Source: Streptomyces calvus (GTDB lineage Bacteria; Actinomycetota; Actinomycetes; Streptomycetales; Streptomycetaceae). From it: DNA of 64,000 nucleotides. Both the position numbers and the translations under genes were made by a program. Position 1 is the stretch's first letter; the number at the start of each line of letters is the position of its first letter. The notes under the pieces were generated by a model. It ran no database searches. It had not been told where the DNA came from and saw nothing but the letters and a program-made list of their open reading frames with translations. Shown here piece after piece: positions 25,222 through 33,851 of this stretch. Where the stretch lies: the NCBI RefSeq assembly GCF_006782915.1, contig NZ_VCNP01000049.1, forward strand, positions 178,626 through 242,625, written 5' to 3'.

Positions 25222-26862
25222 ATGACATCCGAGGCCCGTCAGCCACAGCACGCCCCCGAACTCCGCGCCGCCGCGCGGCACATCGGCCGCCGTCACTTCC
25301 TGACCGCGACCGGGGCCGCCGCCGCGCTCGCGTTCGCCGTCAACCTGCCCACCGCCGGCACCGCGGCCGCCGCCGAACTCGACGCCGCACGGATCACGGA
25401 GGACCCCTTCACGCTCGGCGTCGCCTCCGGCGACCCGCTGCCCGGCTCCGTGGTCCTGTGGACCCGGCTCGCGCCCGCCCCGTTCCAGGCCGACAGCGGC
25501 CTGCCCGCCGAACGCGTCACCGTGCACTGGGAGGTGGCGCACGACGAGAGGTTCCGCCGGATCGCCCGGCGCGGCACCGCCACCGCCCACCCCGAGTTCC
25601 ACCACACGGTGCACGTCGAGGTCTCCCACCTCGAACCCGGCCGCACCTTCTACTACCGCTTCCGCGCGGGCCGCTGGATCAGCCCGACCGGCCGCACCCG
25701 CACCGCCCCCGCGGTGGACAGCCGACCCGGCTCCCTCACCCTCGCCGCCGTCTCCTGCCAGGCGTACCACGACGGCTACTTCACCCCGTACGCCCACCTC
25801 GCCGCCGACGACGTCGACGTGGTCTTCCACCTCGGCGACTACCTGTACGAGTACGCGGTCAACTCCGTGGGCGGCGCCCGCGCCTACACCGACCGCACCC
25901 TGCCGGCCCTGTTCAACCGCGAGACGGTGACGCTCGAGGACTACCGGCTGCGCTACGCCCTCTACCGCGACGACGCGGACCTGCGCGCCGCCCACGCGGC
26001 CCACCCCTTCGTGGTCACCTGGGACGACCACGAGACCGAGAACAACTACGCCGACGACATCCCGGAGAACAGCGTCCCGCCGGAGGAGTTCCTGCTGCGC
26101 CGCGCCTCCGCCTACCGCGCCTACTGGGAGAACCAGCCGCTGCGCCGCCCGCAGCAGCCCGAGGGCCCCGACATGCAGCTGTACCGGCGCCTGCACTGGG
26201 GCCGGCTCGCCCAGTTCGACGTGCTCGACACCCGCCAGTACCGCTCCAACCAGGCCTACGGCGACGGCGCCCACGTGCCCGGCCCGGAGAGCGACGACCC
26301 GTCGCGCACCATCACCGGCGCCTCCCAGGAACGCTGGCTGCTCGACGGCTGGCACTCCTCGCGGGCCCTGTGGAACGTCGTCCCGCAGCAGGTCGTGTTC
26401 TCCCAGCGCAGGTTCGAGCTCACCACGCCCTCGAAGCTGTCCATGGACGCCTGGGACGGCTACCGCGCCTCCCGCAGCCGTGTCCTGGACGGCGCGAAGG
26501 CCGCCGGGATCGAGAACCTGATGGTGCTCACCGGCGACGTGCACGTCGGCTACGCCTTCGACATCAAGGACGACTTCGACGACCCGGACTCCCGGACCGT
26601 CGGCACCGAGATCGTCGCCACCTCCGTCACCAGCGGCAAGGACGGCGCCGAGCGGCCCGCCAACTGGCACACCTACATGACCGCCAACCCGCACCTGAAG
26701 TTCTACAACGGGCAGCGCGGCTACGTGACGGTCGAACTGGGACAGGAGGCGGCCCGCGCCGACTTCCGCACGGTGCCGTACGTGACCAGGCCCGGCGCGC
26801 CGGTCACGACGGCCGCCTCCTTCGTCACGGCGGTGGGGGAGCCGGGGCTCAGGCCCGCCTGA
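25222..26862 (+). CDS. Tat-exported PhoD-family alkaline phosphatase/phosphodiesterase
   Basis: A 546-aa secreted metallophosphatase. The N-terminus has a twin-arginine signal (RRHFLTATGAAAALAFAV, cleavage likely after TAAAA at about residue 53). The PhoD N domain follows (FTLGVASGDPLPGSVVLWTR), then the metallophosphatase domain with HLGDYLYEY, WDDHETENNY and LTGDVHVGYAF metal-binding motifs. The ATG at 25222 has GGGGAGGA upstream. PhoD proteins hydrolyse phosphodiesters of teichoic acids or nucleotides. No convincing PhoP box was seen, so phosphate regulation is not asserted. A 13-bp hairpin covers the stop codon. Confidence 0.95.
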   Translation: MTSEARQPQHAPELRAAARHIGRRHFLTATGAAAALAFAVNLPTAGTAAAAELDAARITEDPFTLGVASGDPLPGSVVLWTRLAPAPFQADSGLPAERVTVHWEVAHDERFRRIARRGTATAHPEFHHTVHVEVSHLEPGRTFYYRFRAGRWISPTGRTRTAPAVDSRPGSLTLAAVSCQAYHDGYFTPYAHLAADDVDVVFHLGDYLYEYAVNSVGGARAYTDRTLPALFNRETVTLEDYRLRYALYRDDADLRAAHAAHPFVVTWDDHETENNYADDIPENSVPPEEFLLRRASAYRAYWENQPLRRPQQPEGPDMQLYRRLHWGRLAQFDVLDTRQYRSNQAYGDGAHVPGPESDDPSRTITGASQERWLLDGWHSSRALWNVVPQQVVFSQRRFELTTPSKLSMDAWDGYRASRSRVLDGAKAAGIENLMVLTGDVHVGYAFDIKDDFDDPDSRTVGTEIVATSVTSGKDGAERPANWHTYMTANPHLKFYNGQRGYVTVELGQEAARADFRTVPYVTRPGAPVTTAASFVTAVGEPGLRPA

Positions 26863-26885
26863 GCCCCGGCACCGGCCGGGCCGGT
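26841..26885. terminator. Bidirectional terminator overlapping a stop codon
   Basis: GCCGGGGCTCAGG (26841-26853) and CCTGAGCCCCGGC (26858-26870) form a perfect 13-bp stem with loop CCCG. The TGA of the PhoD-type gene (26860-26862) lies inside the right arm. A second dyad, ACCGGCCGGGCCGGT, follows directly and touches the end of the convergent gene, so it can serve both transcripts. Confidence 0.8.
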
Positions 26886-27886
26886 CAGCCGGCCTCGCCC
26901 GGGTAGCGGACGCCGACGCGGTCACGGATCGCGTCGAGCGTCCGCATCACGGCGAGCGTGCCGTCGAGCGGGACGAGCGGCGACTCGGTCTCCCCGGCCC
27001 GCAGCGCCCGCATCACCTCGGCGGCCTCGTGCTTGAGGCTGTTGCGCGGGCCGTCCGCCGGGTCGGCCGTGAACTCCTCGGCGTCACGGCCGTCCCGGTG
27101 CAGCACGAACCGCTCCGGGAAGAAGAAGCCGTACGGGATGTCGATGCGGCCCGCGGACCCGGTGACCGAGGCCGATGTCGCCGTGCCGCCCACGATGGAG
27201 CAGTGCACCGAGGCGAGCGCCCCGCCGTCCCACGAGAGCAGCGCCCCGGTCTGCAGGTCGACGCCCTCCTCCGACAGCGTGGCCCGCGCCGTGACGTCCG
27301 CCGGCTCCCCGAGCAGCAGCTGCGTGAACGACACCGGGTACACGCCGAGGTCCAGCAGCGCGCCGCCGCCGAGCGCGGGGTCGCGCAGCCGGTGCGAGGC
27401 GGGGAAGGGGCCCGCGAGCCCGAAGTCGGCGTGCACGCTGCGCACCTCGCCGATCGCGCCGTCGTCGACCAGCGCCTTGATCCGCCGCACCATGGGATGG
27501 CAGTACATCCACATCGCCTCCATCAGGAAGCGCCCGTTCTCCCGTGCCAGCGCGACCAGTTCGGCCGCCTCGCGCGCGTTCAGCGTGAACGGCTTCTCGC
27601 ACAGCACGTTCCGCCCGGACCGCAGCATCAGCCCGGCCGCCGCGCGGTGCGCCGAGTGCGGGGCGGCGACGTACACGACGTCGACGTCCTCGTCCTGCGC
27701 CAGCGACTCCCAGTCGCCGTACGCGCGCGGTATGCCGAACCGCTCGGCGAACGCCTTCGCCGGCTCCGGCGACCGCGACGCCACCGCGACGACCTCCGCG
27801 TCCGGCATGTCCACCAGGTCCGCCGTGAACGTCGCGGCGATCCCTCCCGTCGCCAGGATTCCCCAGCGAACCTTCTGCCCTGTCAT
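26885..27886 (-). CDS. Gfo/Idh/MocA-family sugar or inositol dehydrogenase
   Basis: A 333-aa NAD(P)-dependent oxidoreductase. It has an N-terminal Rossmann domain (WGILATGGIAATFTADL), the family motif CEKPF, and a C-terminal alpha/beta domain with GGGALLDLGVYPVSF, which is typical of dimeric dihydrodiol or glucose-fructose-type members. The start at 27886 follows a GGTGG site. A near-palindrome TGGAAGCGCTCCCA lies 44 bp upstream and resembles the operator of the LacI-type cellobiose regulator CebR, which would fit a sugar-related role. The substrate itself is not deducible. Confidence 0.92.
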   Translation of the reverse strand: MTGQKVRWGILATGGIAATFTADLVDMPDAEVVAVASRSPEPAKAFAERFGIPRAYGDWESLAQDEDVDVVYVAAPHSAHRAAAGLMLRSGRNVLCEKPFTLNAREAAELVALARENGRFLMEAMWMYCHPMVRRIKALVDDGAIGEVRSVHADFGLAGPFPASHRLRDPALGGGALLDLGVYPVSFTQLLLGEPADVTARATLSEEGVDLQTGALLSWDGGALASVHCSIVGGTATSASVTGSAGRIDIPYGFFFPERFVLHRDGRDAEEFTADPADGPRNSLKHEAAEVMRALRAGETESPLVPLDGTLAVMRTLDAIRDRVGVRYPGEAG

Positions 27887-27929
27887 CCGTTCCACCCCTG
27901 CTCGTGTCGTCACCGCGTAGCGGAGATCA

Positions 27930-27943
27930 TGGAAGCGCTCCCA
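27930..27943. promoter_or_regulatory. CebR-like LacI operator
   Basis: TGGAAGCGCTCCCA differs at one position from the CebR box TGGGAGCGCTCCCA known in Streptomyces. It is located in the intergenic region 44 bp upstream of the leftward Gfo/Idh gene and 79 bp before the rightward MFS gene, so it may control either. Confidence 0.55.
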
Positions 27944-28021
27944 GGGCATCGCCGTTGACGCCGAGCACTCCGTCCGAGCTGAGAGCATAGGGAGCCGACG
28001 ACGCGGAAAGGGAGGGGCCAC

Positions 28022-29476
28022 ATGCCCGAGGGCGGGCCGTCCATACCGAGCAGCACCACCACCGACTCCACCACCGACGCCACCACGAACCCGGCGGCAC
28101 ACCCGGTGCCCGGCCCGGCGGCCGCCCCGGACACCGGGCGCGCGGCACCCGGCACCGCGCCGGGACCGGCCGCAACGGGCCGGGGACCGGCCGCAACGGG
28201 CCGGGGACCGGCCGCAACGGGCCGGGGACCGGCCGACCCGGCGCTCCGCGCCAGGGCCGGCCGCACCAGCCTGCTGGTCACCCTGATCCTGGGCGGTCTG
28301 ACCGCCACGCCGCCCCTGGCGATGGACATGTACCTCCCGGCCCTGCCGGAGGTCACCCAGGCTCTGCACGCGCCCGCCGCCACCGTCCAGCTCACCCTCA
28401 CCGCCTGCCTGGCCGGCATGGCGCTCGGGCAGCTGGTGGTCGGGCCGATGAGCGACCGCTGGGGCCGGCGCCGCCCGCTGCTCGTCGGCCTCGCCGTCTA
28501 CGTCGTCGCCACGGTGCTCTGCGCGCTCGCGCCCACCGTCGACCTCCTCGTCGCCTTCCGGCTGGCGCAGGGACTCGCGGGCGCGGCCGGCATCGTCATC
28601 GCCCGGGCCGTCGCCCGTGACCTGTACGACGGCGTGGCCATGGCCCGTTTCTTCTCGACCCTGATGCTGATCTCCGGGCTCGCGCCGATCGTCGCGCCGG
28701 TCATCGGCGGGCAGATCCTGCGGGTGACGGACTGGCGGGGCGTGTTCGTCGTCCTCACCGTCGTCGGCGTGCTGCTGACGGCCGTCGTCTGGGCGAAGCT
28801 GCCGGAGACGCTGGCGCCCGCCGACCGGCACGGCGGAGGCGTCGGCGAGGCCCTCGGCTCGATGCGCCGCCTGCTCGCCGACCGCGCCTTCACCGGCTAC
28901 ATGCTGGCCGGCGGCTTCGCCTTCGCGGCCCTGTTCGCCTACGTCGCCGCCTCCCCGTTCGTGGTGCAGGAGATCTACGGCGCCTCCCCGCAGACCTTCA
29001 GCCTGCTGTTCGGGCTGAACTCGATCGGGCTGCTGATCGTGGGCCAGATCAACGGCAAGGTGCTGGTCGGCCGGGTCAGCCTGGACCTGGCGCTCGGCCT
29101 CGGGCTCGCCGTCGTGACCCTCGCCTCGGTGGTGCTGCTGCTGATGGCGTCGGGCGTGTTCGGCGAGGTGGGGCTGGTGCCCGTGGCGGCCGCGCTGTTC
29201 GTCCTGATGTCCGCGATGGGCATCACCATGCCCAACACCCAGACGCTCGCCCTGCTGCGCACCAAGCACGCCGCCGGCTCCGCCTCGGCCCTCCTCGGTA
29301 CGACGTCCTTCCTCATCGGCGCGATCGCCTCGCCGCTGGTCGGCATCGCCGGCGAGGACACCGCCGTCCCGATGGCGGTCGTCCAACTGGCCTCCGCCGT
29401 GGTGGCGCTGGCCTGCTTCCTGGGAATGTGCCGCCCGTGGAACAGGCCGACGAGCACGAAGGGCGGGGGCTTCTGA
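28022..29476 (+). CDS. Bcr/CflA-type MFS drug exporter with repetitive N-terminal tail
   Basis: A 484-aa 12-TM transporter of the DHA1 Bcr/CflA group. It has MDMYLPALPEVTQ in TM1, the motif-A loop GPMSDRWGRRRPLLVG, and PETLAP near mid-protein. The first 80 residues form a hydrophilic, Thr/Pro/Gly-rich tail absent from standard members (about 400 aa), containing three exact copies of PAATGRG plus a partial. GGGAGGGGCC precedes ATG 28022, supporting translation of the tail. It is followed by a serine hydrolase whose frame overlaps its end. The exported compound is unknown. Confidence 0.93.
   Translation: MPEGGPSIPSSTTTDSTTDATTNPAAHPVPGPAAAPDTGRAAPGTAPGPAATGRGPAATGRGPAATGRGPADPALRARAGRTSLLVTLILGGLTATPPLAMDMYLPALPEVTQALHAPAATVQLTLTACLAGMALGQLVVGPMSDRWGRRRPLLVGLAVYVVATVLCALAPTVDLLVAFRLAQGLAGAAGIVIARAVARDLYDGVAMARFFSTLMLISGLAPIVAPVIGGQILRVTDWRGVFVVLTVVGVLLTAVVWAKLPETLAPADRHGGGVGEALGSMRRLLADRAFTGYMLAGGFAFAALFAYVAASPFVVQEIYGASPQTFSLLFGLNSIGLLIVGQINGKVLVGRVSLDLALGLGLAVVTLASVVLLLMASGVFGEVGLVPVAAALFVLMSAMGITMPNTQTLALLRTKHAAGSASALLGTTSFLIGAIASPLVGIAGEDTAVPMAVVQLASAVVALACFLGMCRPWNRPTSTKGGGF
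28165..28235 (+). repeat. 21-bp in-frame tandem repeat in transporter N-terminus
   Basis: Three full 21-bp units start at 28165, 28186 and 28207, with a partial fourth at 28228, each encoding PAATGRG. The repeats are identical at DNA level, so copy number is likely variable between strains. Confidence 0.92.
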
Positions 29477-30645
29477 GCGCGCCGAGACTGCGCCACGGCA
29501 CCCCGGAACGGGCCGGACTCGACGCCGGGGAACTTGGCCTCCTGGTCCGCGAGGTCCACGCCCTGACCGCCGGCGAGCGCCCCTGGGCGGCGGGCGCCGT
29601 CGTGGTCGCCGGCCGCGGCCCGGTCCTCGCCGTGCAGGAGGCGGCGGGCTGGGCCGTGCGCCACGCGGCGTACGACGAGGAGACGGACACCCCGGTGGAG
29701 CTGCCGCCGGAGCGGCGGGTGCCGATGACCGTGGACACCCCGTTCGACCTGGCGTCCCTGACCAAGCTGTTCACCGCGGTGGCCGCGGTGCAGCAGATCG
29801 AGCGGGGCACGCTGGGCATCGACGCCCGCGTGGGCGCGTACCTGCCGGACTTCACGGCCGCGGCGCGGCACGGCATCACCGTCCGGCAACTGCTCACCCA
29901 CACCTCCGGGCTGCGTCCCGAACTGCCGCTGTACGACTGCGCCGACCACGCGGAACGGCTGGCGCTGCTGCGCGCGGAGCGGCCCGTCGGGGTGCCCGGC
30001 ACCTACTGCTACTCCGACCTGAACATGCTGCTGCTCCAGCACGTCCTGGAGCGCCTCACCGGCCGCACGCTGGACGTGCTGGTGCGCGACGGCATCACCC
30101 GGCCGCTCGGCATGACGGCGACCGGCTTCGGGCCGCGCCCGGACGCGGCGGCCACCGAGGACCAGCGGCGGCCGTGGGCCAAGGCCGACCGGGGCATGCT
30201 GCGGGGCGAGGTGCACGACGAGAACGCCTGGGCGCTGGGCGGGGTCGCCGGCCACGCCGGGCTGTTCTCCACGGGCCGGGACCTCGCGGTGTTCTGCCGC
30301 ACGCTGCTGGCCGGCGGCTCGTACGGGCCCGCCCGCATCCTCGGCCCCGACTTCGTGGACCTGCTGTTCACCCCGCCCGGCCTGGGCTTCGCCATGGACC
30401 AGCCGTGGTTCATGGGGGAGCTGGCGGGCCGCGGGGCCGCGGGCCACACCGGGTTCACCGGCACGTCCCTGGTCCTGGACCGGGTCACGGACACCTACCT
30501 GATCCTCCTCGCCAACACCGTCCACCCGCGCCGCCGGCGGCCGGACAGCGCGCCCAGGGCGGCGGCGGCCACCCGGCTGGCGCGGGCGGTGCGGGGCATC
30601 CGGCCGCCCGGCACGGGCGGCCCGCCGGAGCTGAGAGAATCGTGA
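29428..30645 (+). CDS. Serine beta-lactamase-fold hydrolase (class C-like)
   Basis: A penicillin-binding-protein-fold esterase or peptidase of up to 405 aa. It has the nucleophile motif SLTK, the Tyr motif YSDLN and HTG in GHTGFTG, with GLRPELPLYD and LGGVAGHAGLFST typical of cytoplasmic class C homologues. No signal peptide is seen. The first ATG is 29428, 49 nt inside the MFS gene. The conserved part starts near LSAPRLRHG, where a CTG at 29473 overlaps the MFS stop and has GGGGG upstream, so translation may really begin there. It is followed after 1 nt by the Rsm22-like gene. Confidence 0.88.
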   Translation: MPPVEQADEHEGRGLLSAPRLRHGTPERAGLDAGELGLLVREVHALTAGERPWAAGAVVVAGRGPVLAVQEAAGWAVRHAAYDEETDTPVELPPERRVPMTVDTPFDLASLTKLFTAVAAVQQIERGTLGIDARVGAYLPDFTAAARHGITVRQLLTHTSGLRPELPLYDCADHAERLALLRAERPVGVPGTYCYSDLNMLLLQHVLERLTGRTLDVLVRDGITRPLGMTATGFGPRPDAAATEDQRRPWAKADRGMLRGEVHDENAWALGGVAGHAGLFSTGRDLAVFCRTLLAGGSYGPARILGPDFVDLLFTPPGLGFAMDQPWFMGELAGRGAAGHTGFTGTSLVLDRVTDTYLILLANTVHPRRRRPDSAPRAAAATRLARAVRGIRPPGTGGPPELRES

Positions 30646-30646
30646 C

Positions 30647-31639
30647 GTGAACGCCCCCGCCCCGTCCCCCGCCGAAACCCTGCGCTCCGCCCTCGCCGGG
30701 CTGCTCGACGGGCTTCCGCCGCGGCAGGCCGCGCAGGCCGTCGACCGGCTGATCGCCAACTACCGGGGCGCCACCCCCACCGAGGCCCCCATCCTGCGGG
30801 ACCGGGCCGACGTGGCCGCGTACGCCGCATACCGCATGCCCGCGACATTCGAGGCGGTGCGCTCGGCGCTGGCGGCGTTCGCGGACGCGGTGCCCGGGTG
30901 GGTGCCCCGCGACCACGTGGACGTCGGCGGCGGCACCGGCGCGGCGGCCTGGGCGGCCTGCGCCACCTGGGACGGGGAGCGGCCGGTGACCGTCCTCGAC
31001 TGGGCCGAGCCGGCCCTCGCCCTCGGCCGGGAACTCGCCGCCGCGCACCCCGCGCTGAAGGCGGCCGACTGGCAGCGCACCCGCATCGGCCCGGCGCTCA
31101 GCCTCGCCGGCGCCGACCTCGTCACCGTCTCCTACGTCCTCAACGAACTCACCGCCGCCGACCGCGCGGCCCTGGTCGACGCCGCCGCGCAGGCGGCGCA
31201 GGCCGTCGTCGTCGTGGAACCCGGCACCCCCGACGGCTACGCCCGCATCATCGAGGCCCGCGACCGCCTGGTGTCGGCCGGCTTCCGCATCGCCGCACCG
31301 TGCCCGCACAGCGCGGCCTGCCCGATCGTCCCCGGCACGGACTGGTGCCACTTCTCGGCGCGGGTCAGCCGTTCCTCCCTGCACCGCCAGGTCAAGGGCG
31401 GCTCCCTCGCCTACGAGGACGAGAAGTTCGGCTACGTCGCCGCCACCCGCCTCCCGGTGGTCCCGGCGCCGGCCCGGGTCGTGCGCAAGCCGCAGATCCG
31501 CAAGGGCCAGGTCCTCCTCGACCTGTGCGAGACGGACCCGGCCCTGCGCCGCGCCACCGTCACCAAGCGCCACGGCGACCTCTACCGCGCGGCCCGCGAC
31601 ACCGACTGGGGCGACGCCTGGCCGCCCGCCGAGGACTGA
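30647..31639 (+). CDS. Rsm22-like small ribosomal subunit methyltransferase-family protein
   Basis: A 330-aa SAM-dependent methyltransferase-fold protein. The SAM motif is DVGGGTGAAAWA (about residue 90). The C-terminal half carries a Cys cluster (PCPHSAACPI and WCHFSARV) followed by HRQVKGGSLAYEDEKF and RKGQVLLDLC, which is diagnostic of the Rsm22 family; mitochondrial relatives bind an Fe-S cluster and support small-subunit assembly. The GTG start is 1 nt after the upstream stop. It probably acts on ribosome biogenesis; catalysis in bacteria is inferred from the family. Confidence 0.9.
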   Translation: MNAPAPSPAETLRSALAGLLDGLPPRQAAQAVDRLIANYRGATPTEAPILRDRADVAAYAAYRMPATFEAVRSALAAFADAVPGWVPRDHVDVGGGTGAAAWAACATWDGERPVTVLDWAEPALALGRELAAAHPALKAADWQRTRIGPALSLAGADLVTVSYVLNELTAADRAALVDAAAQAAQAVVVVEPGTPDGYARIIEARDRLVSAGFRIAAPCPHSAACPIVPGTDWCHFSARVSRSSLHRQVKGGSLAYEDEKFGYVAATRLPVVPAPARVVRKPQIRKGQVLLDLCETDPALRRATVTKRHGDLYRAARDTDWGDAWPPAED

Positions 31640-31676
31640 CGGGACCGGACGCCTGCGCCGGGCAGCCGCCCGCGCA

Positions 31677-31949
31677 CTAACCGCGCCGCGAGCCCTCGCT
31701 CTTCCCCGTCTCGGCCTCCGTCTCCGTCTCCGTCTCCGTCCCTTCGTCGGCCTCCTGCCGCCGCTGCCCGTCCTGCGCGGTGTGCCGTCGCTCCTCCTGG
31801 AGCCTGCGCAGCAGCTCGCGCTTCTGCGCCTGCGGGTCGAGGCCGCCTCCGACACGGCCGGCACGGCCGCCGCCGCGCAGCGCGTCGCGGCCCAGGTGCT
31901 GACGAGTGCCGCCGACCCCGAGCATGTTCCCTGCTCCGCCTCGCGCCAT
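31677..31949 (-). CDS. Small basic Streptomyces protein, DUF6243-like
   Basis: A 90-aa hydrophilic protein. The N-terminus MARGGAGNMLGVGGTR, then the Gly/Arg-rich LRGGGRAGRVGGG and DPQAQKRELLRRLQEE, match a short conserved Streptomyces family of unknown function that I associate with DUF6243. The C-terminus is a low-complexity TETETETEAE tract encoded by a hexanucleotide run. GGAGGAG precedes ATG 31949. Two TetR-type operators lie between it and the divergent TetR gene, so it is a likely regulatory target. Confidence 0.75.
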   Translation of the reverse strand: MARGGAGNMLGVGGTRQHLGRDALRGGGRAGRVGGGLDPQAQKRELLRRLQEERRHTAQDGQRRQEADEGTETETETEAETGKSEGSRRG

Positions 31950-31968
31950 GACCGTCTCCTCCCAGTTA

Positions 31969-31989
31969 AACGAGACGTATCGTCTCGTT
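31969..31989. promoter_or_regulatory. TetR operator O1, perfect 9-3-9 palindrome
   Basis: AACGAGACG and CGTCTCGTT are perfect reverse complements around TAT. It sits 19 bp upstream of the leftward small gene and 62 bp before the TetR gene start. Confidence 0.85.
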
Positions 31990-32011
31990 ATTGATGCCTT
32001 CACCACTGTCC

Positions 32012-32032
32012 GGCGAGACGCGGCGTCTTGTC
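32012..32032. promoter_or_regulatory. TetR operator O2, imperfect copy of O1 over TetR promoter
   Basis: CGAGACG, spacer CGG, CGTCTTG (32014-32030) repeats the O1 core with the same 3-bp spacing and one mismatch. The centres of O1 and O2 are about 43 bp apart. A possible -10 (GATAAA, 32038-32043) lies just downstream, 8 bp before the TetR ATG, so O2 should mediate autorepression. Confidence 0.65.
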
Positions 32033-32051
32033 AACCTGATAAATTCGTCCC

Positions 32052-32681
32052 ATGGCCCACACCCCGTCCGCGAACCAGTCCGCACCGGACGCCACCCGCC
32101 GCAGCGAGCGCTCCCGGCGCGCCATCTATGACGCCGCCCTCGCACTGGTGGTCGAGGTCGGCTACCCGAGGACGACCATCGAGGGCATCGCCGCCCGCGC
32201 CGGCGTCGGCAAGCAGACGATCTACCGGTGGTGGGGATCGAAGGCGGACGTGCTCCTGGAGGCCTTCCTCGACCTGGGCGAGCAGGCCGCGCGCGCCGCC
32301 GGACACCTGTCGTACGCCATCCCGGACACCGGCGACCTCGCCGCCGACCTCAAGCAGGTGCTGCGCGCCACGGTCGACGAACTGCGCGACCCCGCCTTCG
32401 AGGCCCCCTCCCGCGCCCTGGCCGCCGAAGGCGTCGTCAACGAGGAACTCGGCCGCAGATTCGTCGCCCAACTGCTCGAACCACCGCTCCAGTTGTACGT
32501 CGACCGGCTGCGCGCCGCCCAGCAGGCCGGGGACGTCCGCGCGGACGTCGACCCGCGCATCGCCCTGGAGCTGTTCGTCTCGCCCCTGGCCCAGCGCTGG
32601 CTCCAGTACACCGGCCCCATCACGTACGAGTACACCGACACCCTCGTCGACTACGCGCTGTACGGCCTCGCCCCCCGCTGA
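32052..32681 (+). CDS. TetR-family repressor
   Basis: A 209-aa TetR protein. The N-terminal HTH spans about residues 20-65 (RAIYDAALALVVEVGYPRTT, IAARAGVGKQTIYRWW), followed by a helical ligand domain of the TetR_C type with FVAQLLEPPLQLYVDRL. The ATG at 32052 has no strong RBS, and a -10-like GATAAA ends 8 bp upstream, so the mRNA may be leaderless. Two operators in its promoter region imply autoregulation and control of the divergent small gene. It is convergent with the glycerophosphodiesterase gene. Confidence 0.93.
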   Translation: MAHTPSANQSAPDATRRSERSRRAIYDAALALVVEVGYPRTTIEGIAARAGVGKQTIYRWWGSKADVLLEAFLDLGEQAARAAGHLSYAIPDTGDLAADLKQVLRATVDELRDPAFEAPSRALAAEGVVNEELGRRFVAQLLEPPLQLYVDRLRAAQQAGDVRADVDPRIALELFVSPLAQRWLQYTGPITYEYTDTLVDYALYGLAPR

Positions 32682-32742
32682 ACCGCCCGCACGGCCCCGC
32701 CGCCCCACCGGGCCCCGCCCGGCCCCCGCTCCGGCGCCGCCC

Positions 32743-33660
32743 TCACCGCCCCAGCGCCGCGCTCACCGCACCGGGCGTCCGCGCCGGACGGCGGGCCAGG
32801 CGCCCCGGCGCGTCCGTGATGACCCCGTCGCAGCCCAGCGCCAGGGCGCGGTCGCGCTGGGCCGGAGTGACGACGGTGTGCGCCCACACCCGTGGGACGC
32901 CGGAGCGCACCGCCCGCCGCAGGTCCGCGTCCCGCGCCCGGACGTCGACGTCGAGCAGATCGACGTAGGAACGCCAGCGCTCGGGGCGGTCGGTGCGCAA
33001 CTGGCGGGCCGAGCGCCACAGTTGGGACAGCAGGCCCAGGTCGTGGACGCGGCGCGCCACCTCCGGGTCGTTGGTGTTCACGAACACCGAGCGGGTCAGG
33101 CCACGGGAGCGGATCAGCGCCGCCAGCCGGTCCACACCACGCGGGTCCTTCGCCTCCAGCATCAGCACGATCCGCCCGCCGAAACGATCCAGCACCTCGG
33201 CCACCGTCGGCGGCCGCTCCGCCCGCCAGCTCCCCGGCAGTCCGTCCCGCGGACGCAGCCGTACGCCCCGCCACTCGCCGGCGTCCAGGTCGCGCACCGC
33301 GCCGCCGAGGAACGTGGTGCGGTTCAGCGTCGCGTCGTGGAACACCACCGGCGTGCCGTCGCGCAGCACCCGCGTGTCGAAGTCCAGCACCTGCGCCGTA
33401 CCGCGCCGGTACGCCGCCATCAGCCCCGACATGCTGTTCTCCGGGACCTCCCGGGCCCCGCCGCGATGGGCGACGTAGGTGATCCGCGGCAGCGCGTCCA
33501 CCGTCAGCGGTCCGCCGCCCCACTCCAGCGGGGCCCCGGGACCACCGGCAGCCGGGAGGGCCAGGGAGACCACCGAGGCCACGGCCGCCAGGCCCGTCGC
33601 CGCGATCCATGTGACCATGGCGACCACGGTAGGCGCGCCCCTCGCACCGAAGCGCGCCAT
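32743..33660 (-). CDS. Exported glycerophosphodiester phosphodiesterase
   Basis: A 305-aa GDPD-family TIM-barrel enzyme that releases glycerol-3-phosphate from deacylated phospholipids. Key motifs are AHRGG with the following PENS (first His, Glu), FDTRVLRDG, FHDATLNRTT (second His), and LMLEAKD with the metal-binding acidic residue and Lys. The N-terminal hydrophobic stretch (WIAATGLAAVASVVSLALPA) is a signal peptide. The start at 33660 gives a basic n-region; 33618 is an alternative. Neither has a strong RBS. Confidence 0.92.
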   Translation of the reverse strand: MARFGARGAPTVVAMVTWIAATGLAAVASVVSLALPAAGGPGAPLEWGGGPLTVDALPRITYVAHRGGAREVPENSMSGLMAAYRRGTAQVLDFDTRVLRDGTPVVFHDATLNRTTFLGGAVRDLDAGEWRGVRLRPRDGLPGSWRAERPPTVAEVLDRFGGRIVLMLEAKDPRGVDRLAALIRSRGLTRSVFVNTNDPEVARRVHDLGLLSQLWRSARQLRTDRPERWRSYVDLLDVDVRARDADLRRAVRSGVPRVWAHTVVTPAQRDRALALGCDGVITDAPGRLARRPARTPGAVSAALGR

Positions 33661-33851
33661 GACACCCGAACCGGCTACGGCCCGCACCGCCCCCAAGCGC
33701 ACCGTTCGCCCCGTCCGGCACCCCTCGACACCCTCGTCCCCTCCGCCCCCCTCGTCCCACCTGCGCGGATTGTGGGCTCCGGCCCCCCGATGCGCGCGAT
33801 CGTGGGACCATAGGGCATGCTGTTCGGCACGACGGCGAGGCGAGGAGATTG

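Noticed and set aside
29428..29472. First 15 codons of the serine hydrolase frame as a conserved N-terminus
   Set aside because: They overlap the MFS gene and show no family similarity. The frame is kept from the first ATG but a start near 29473 is considered more likely.
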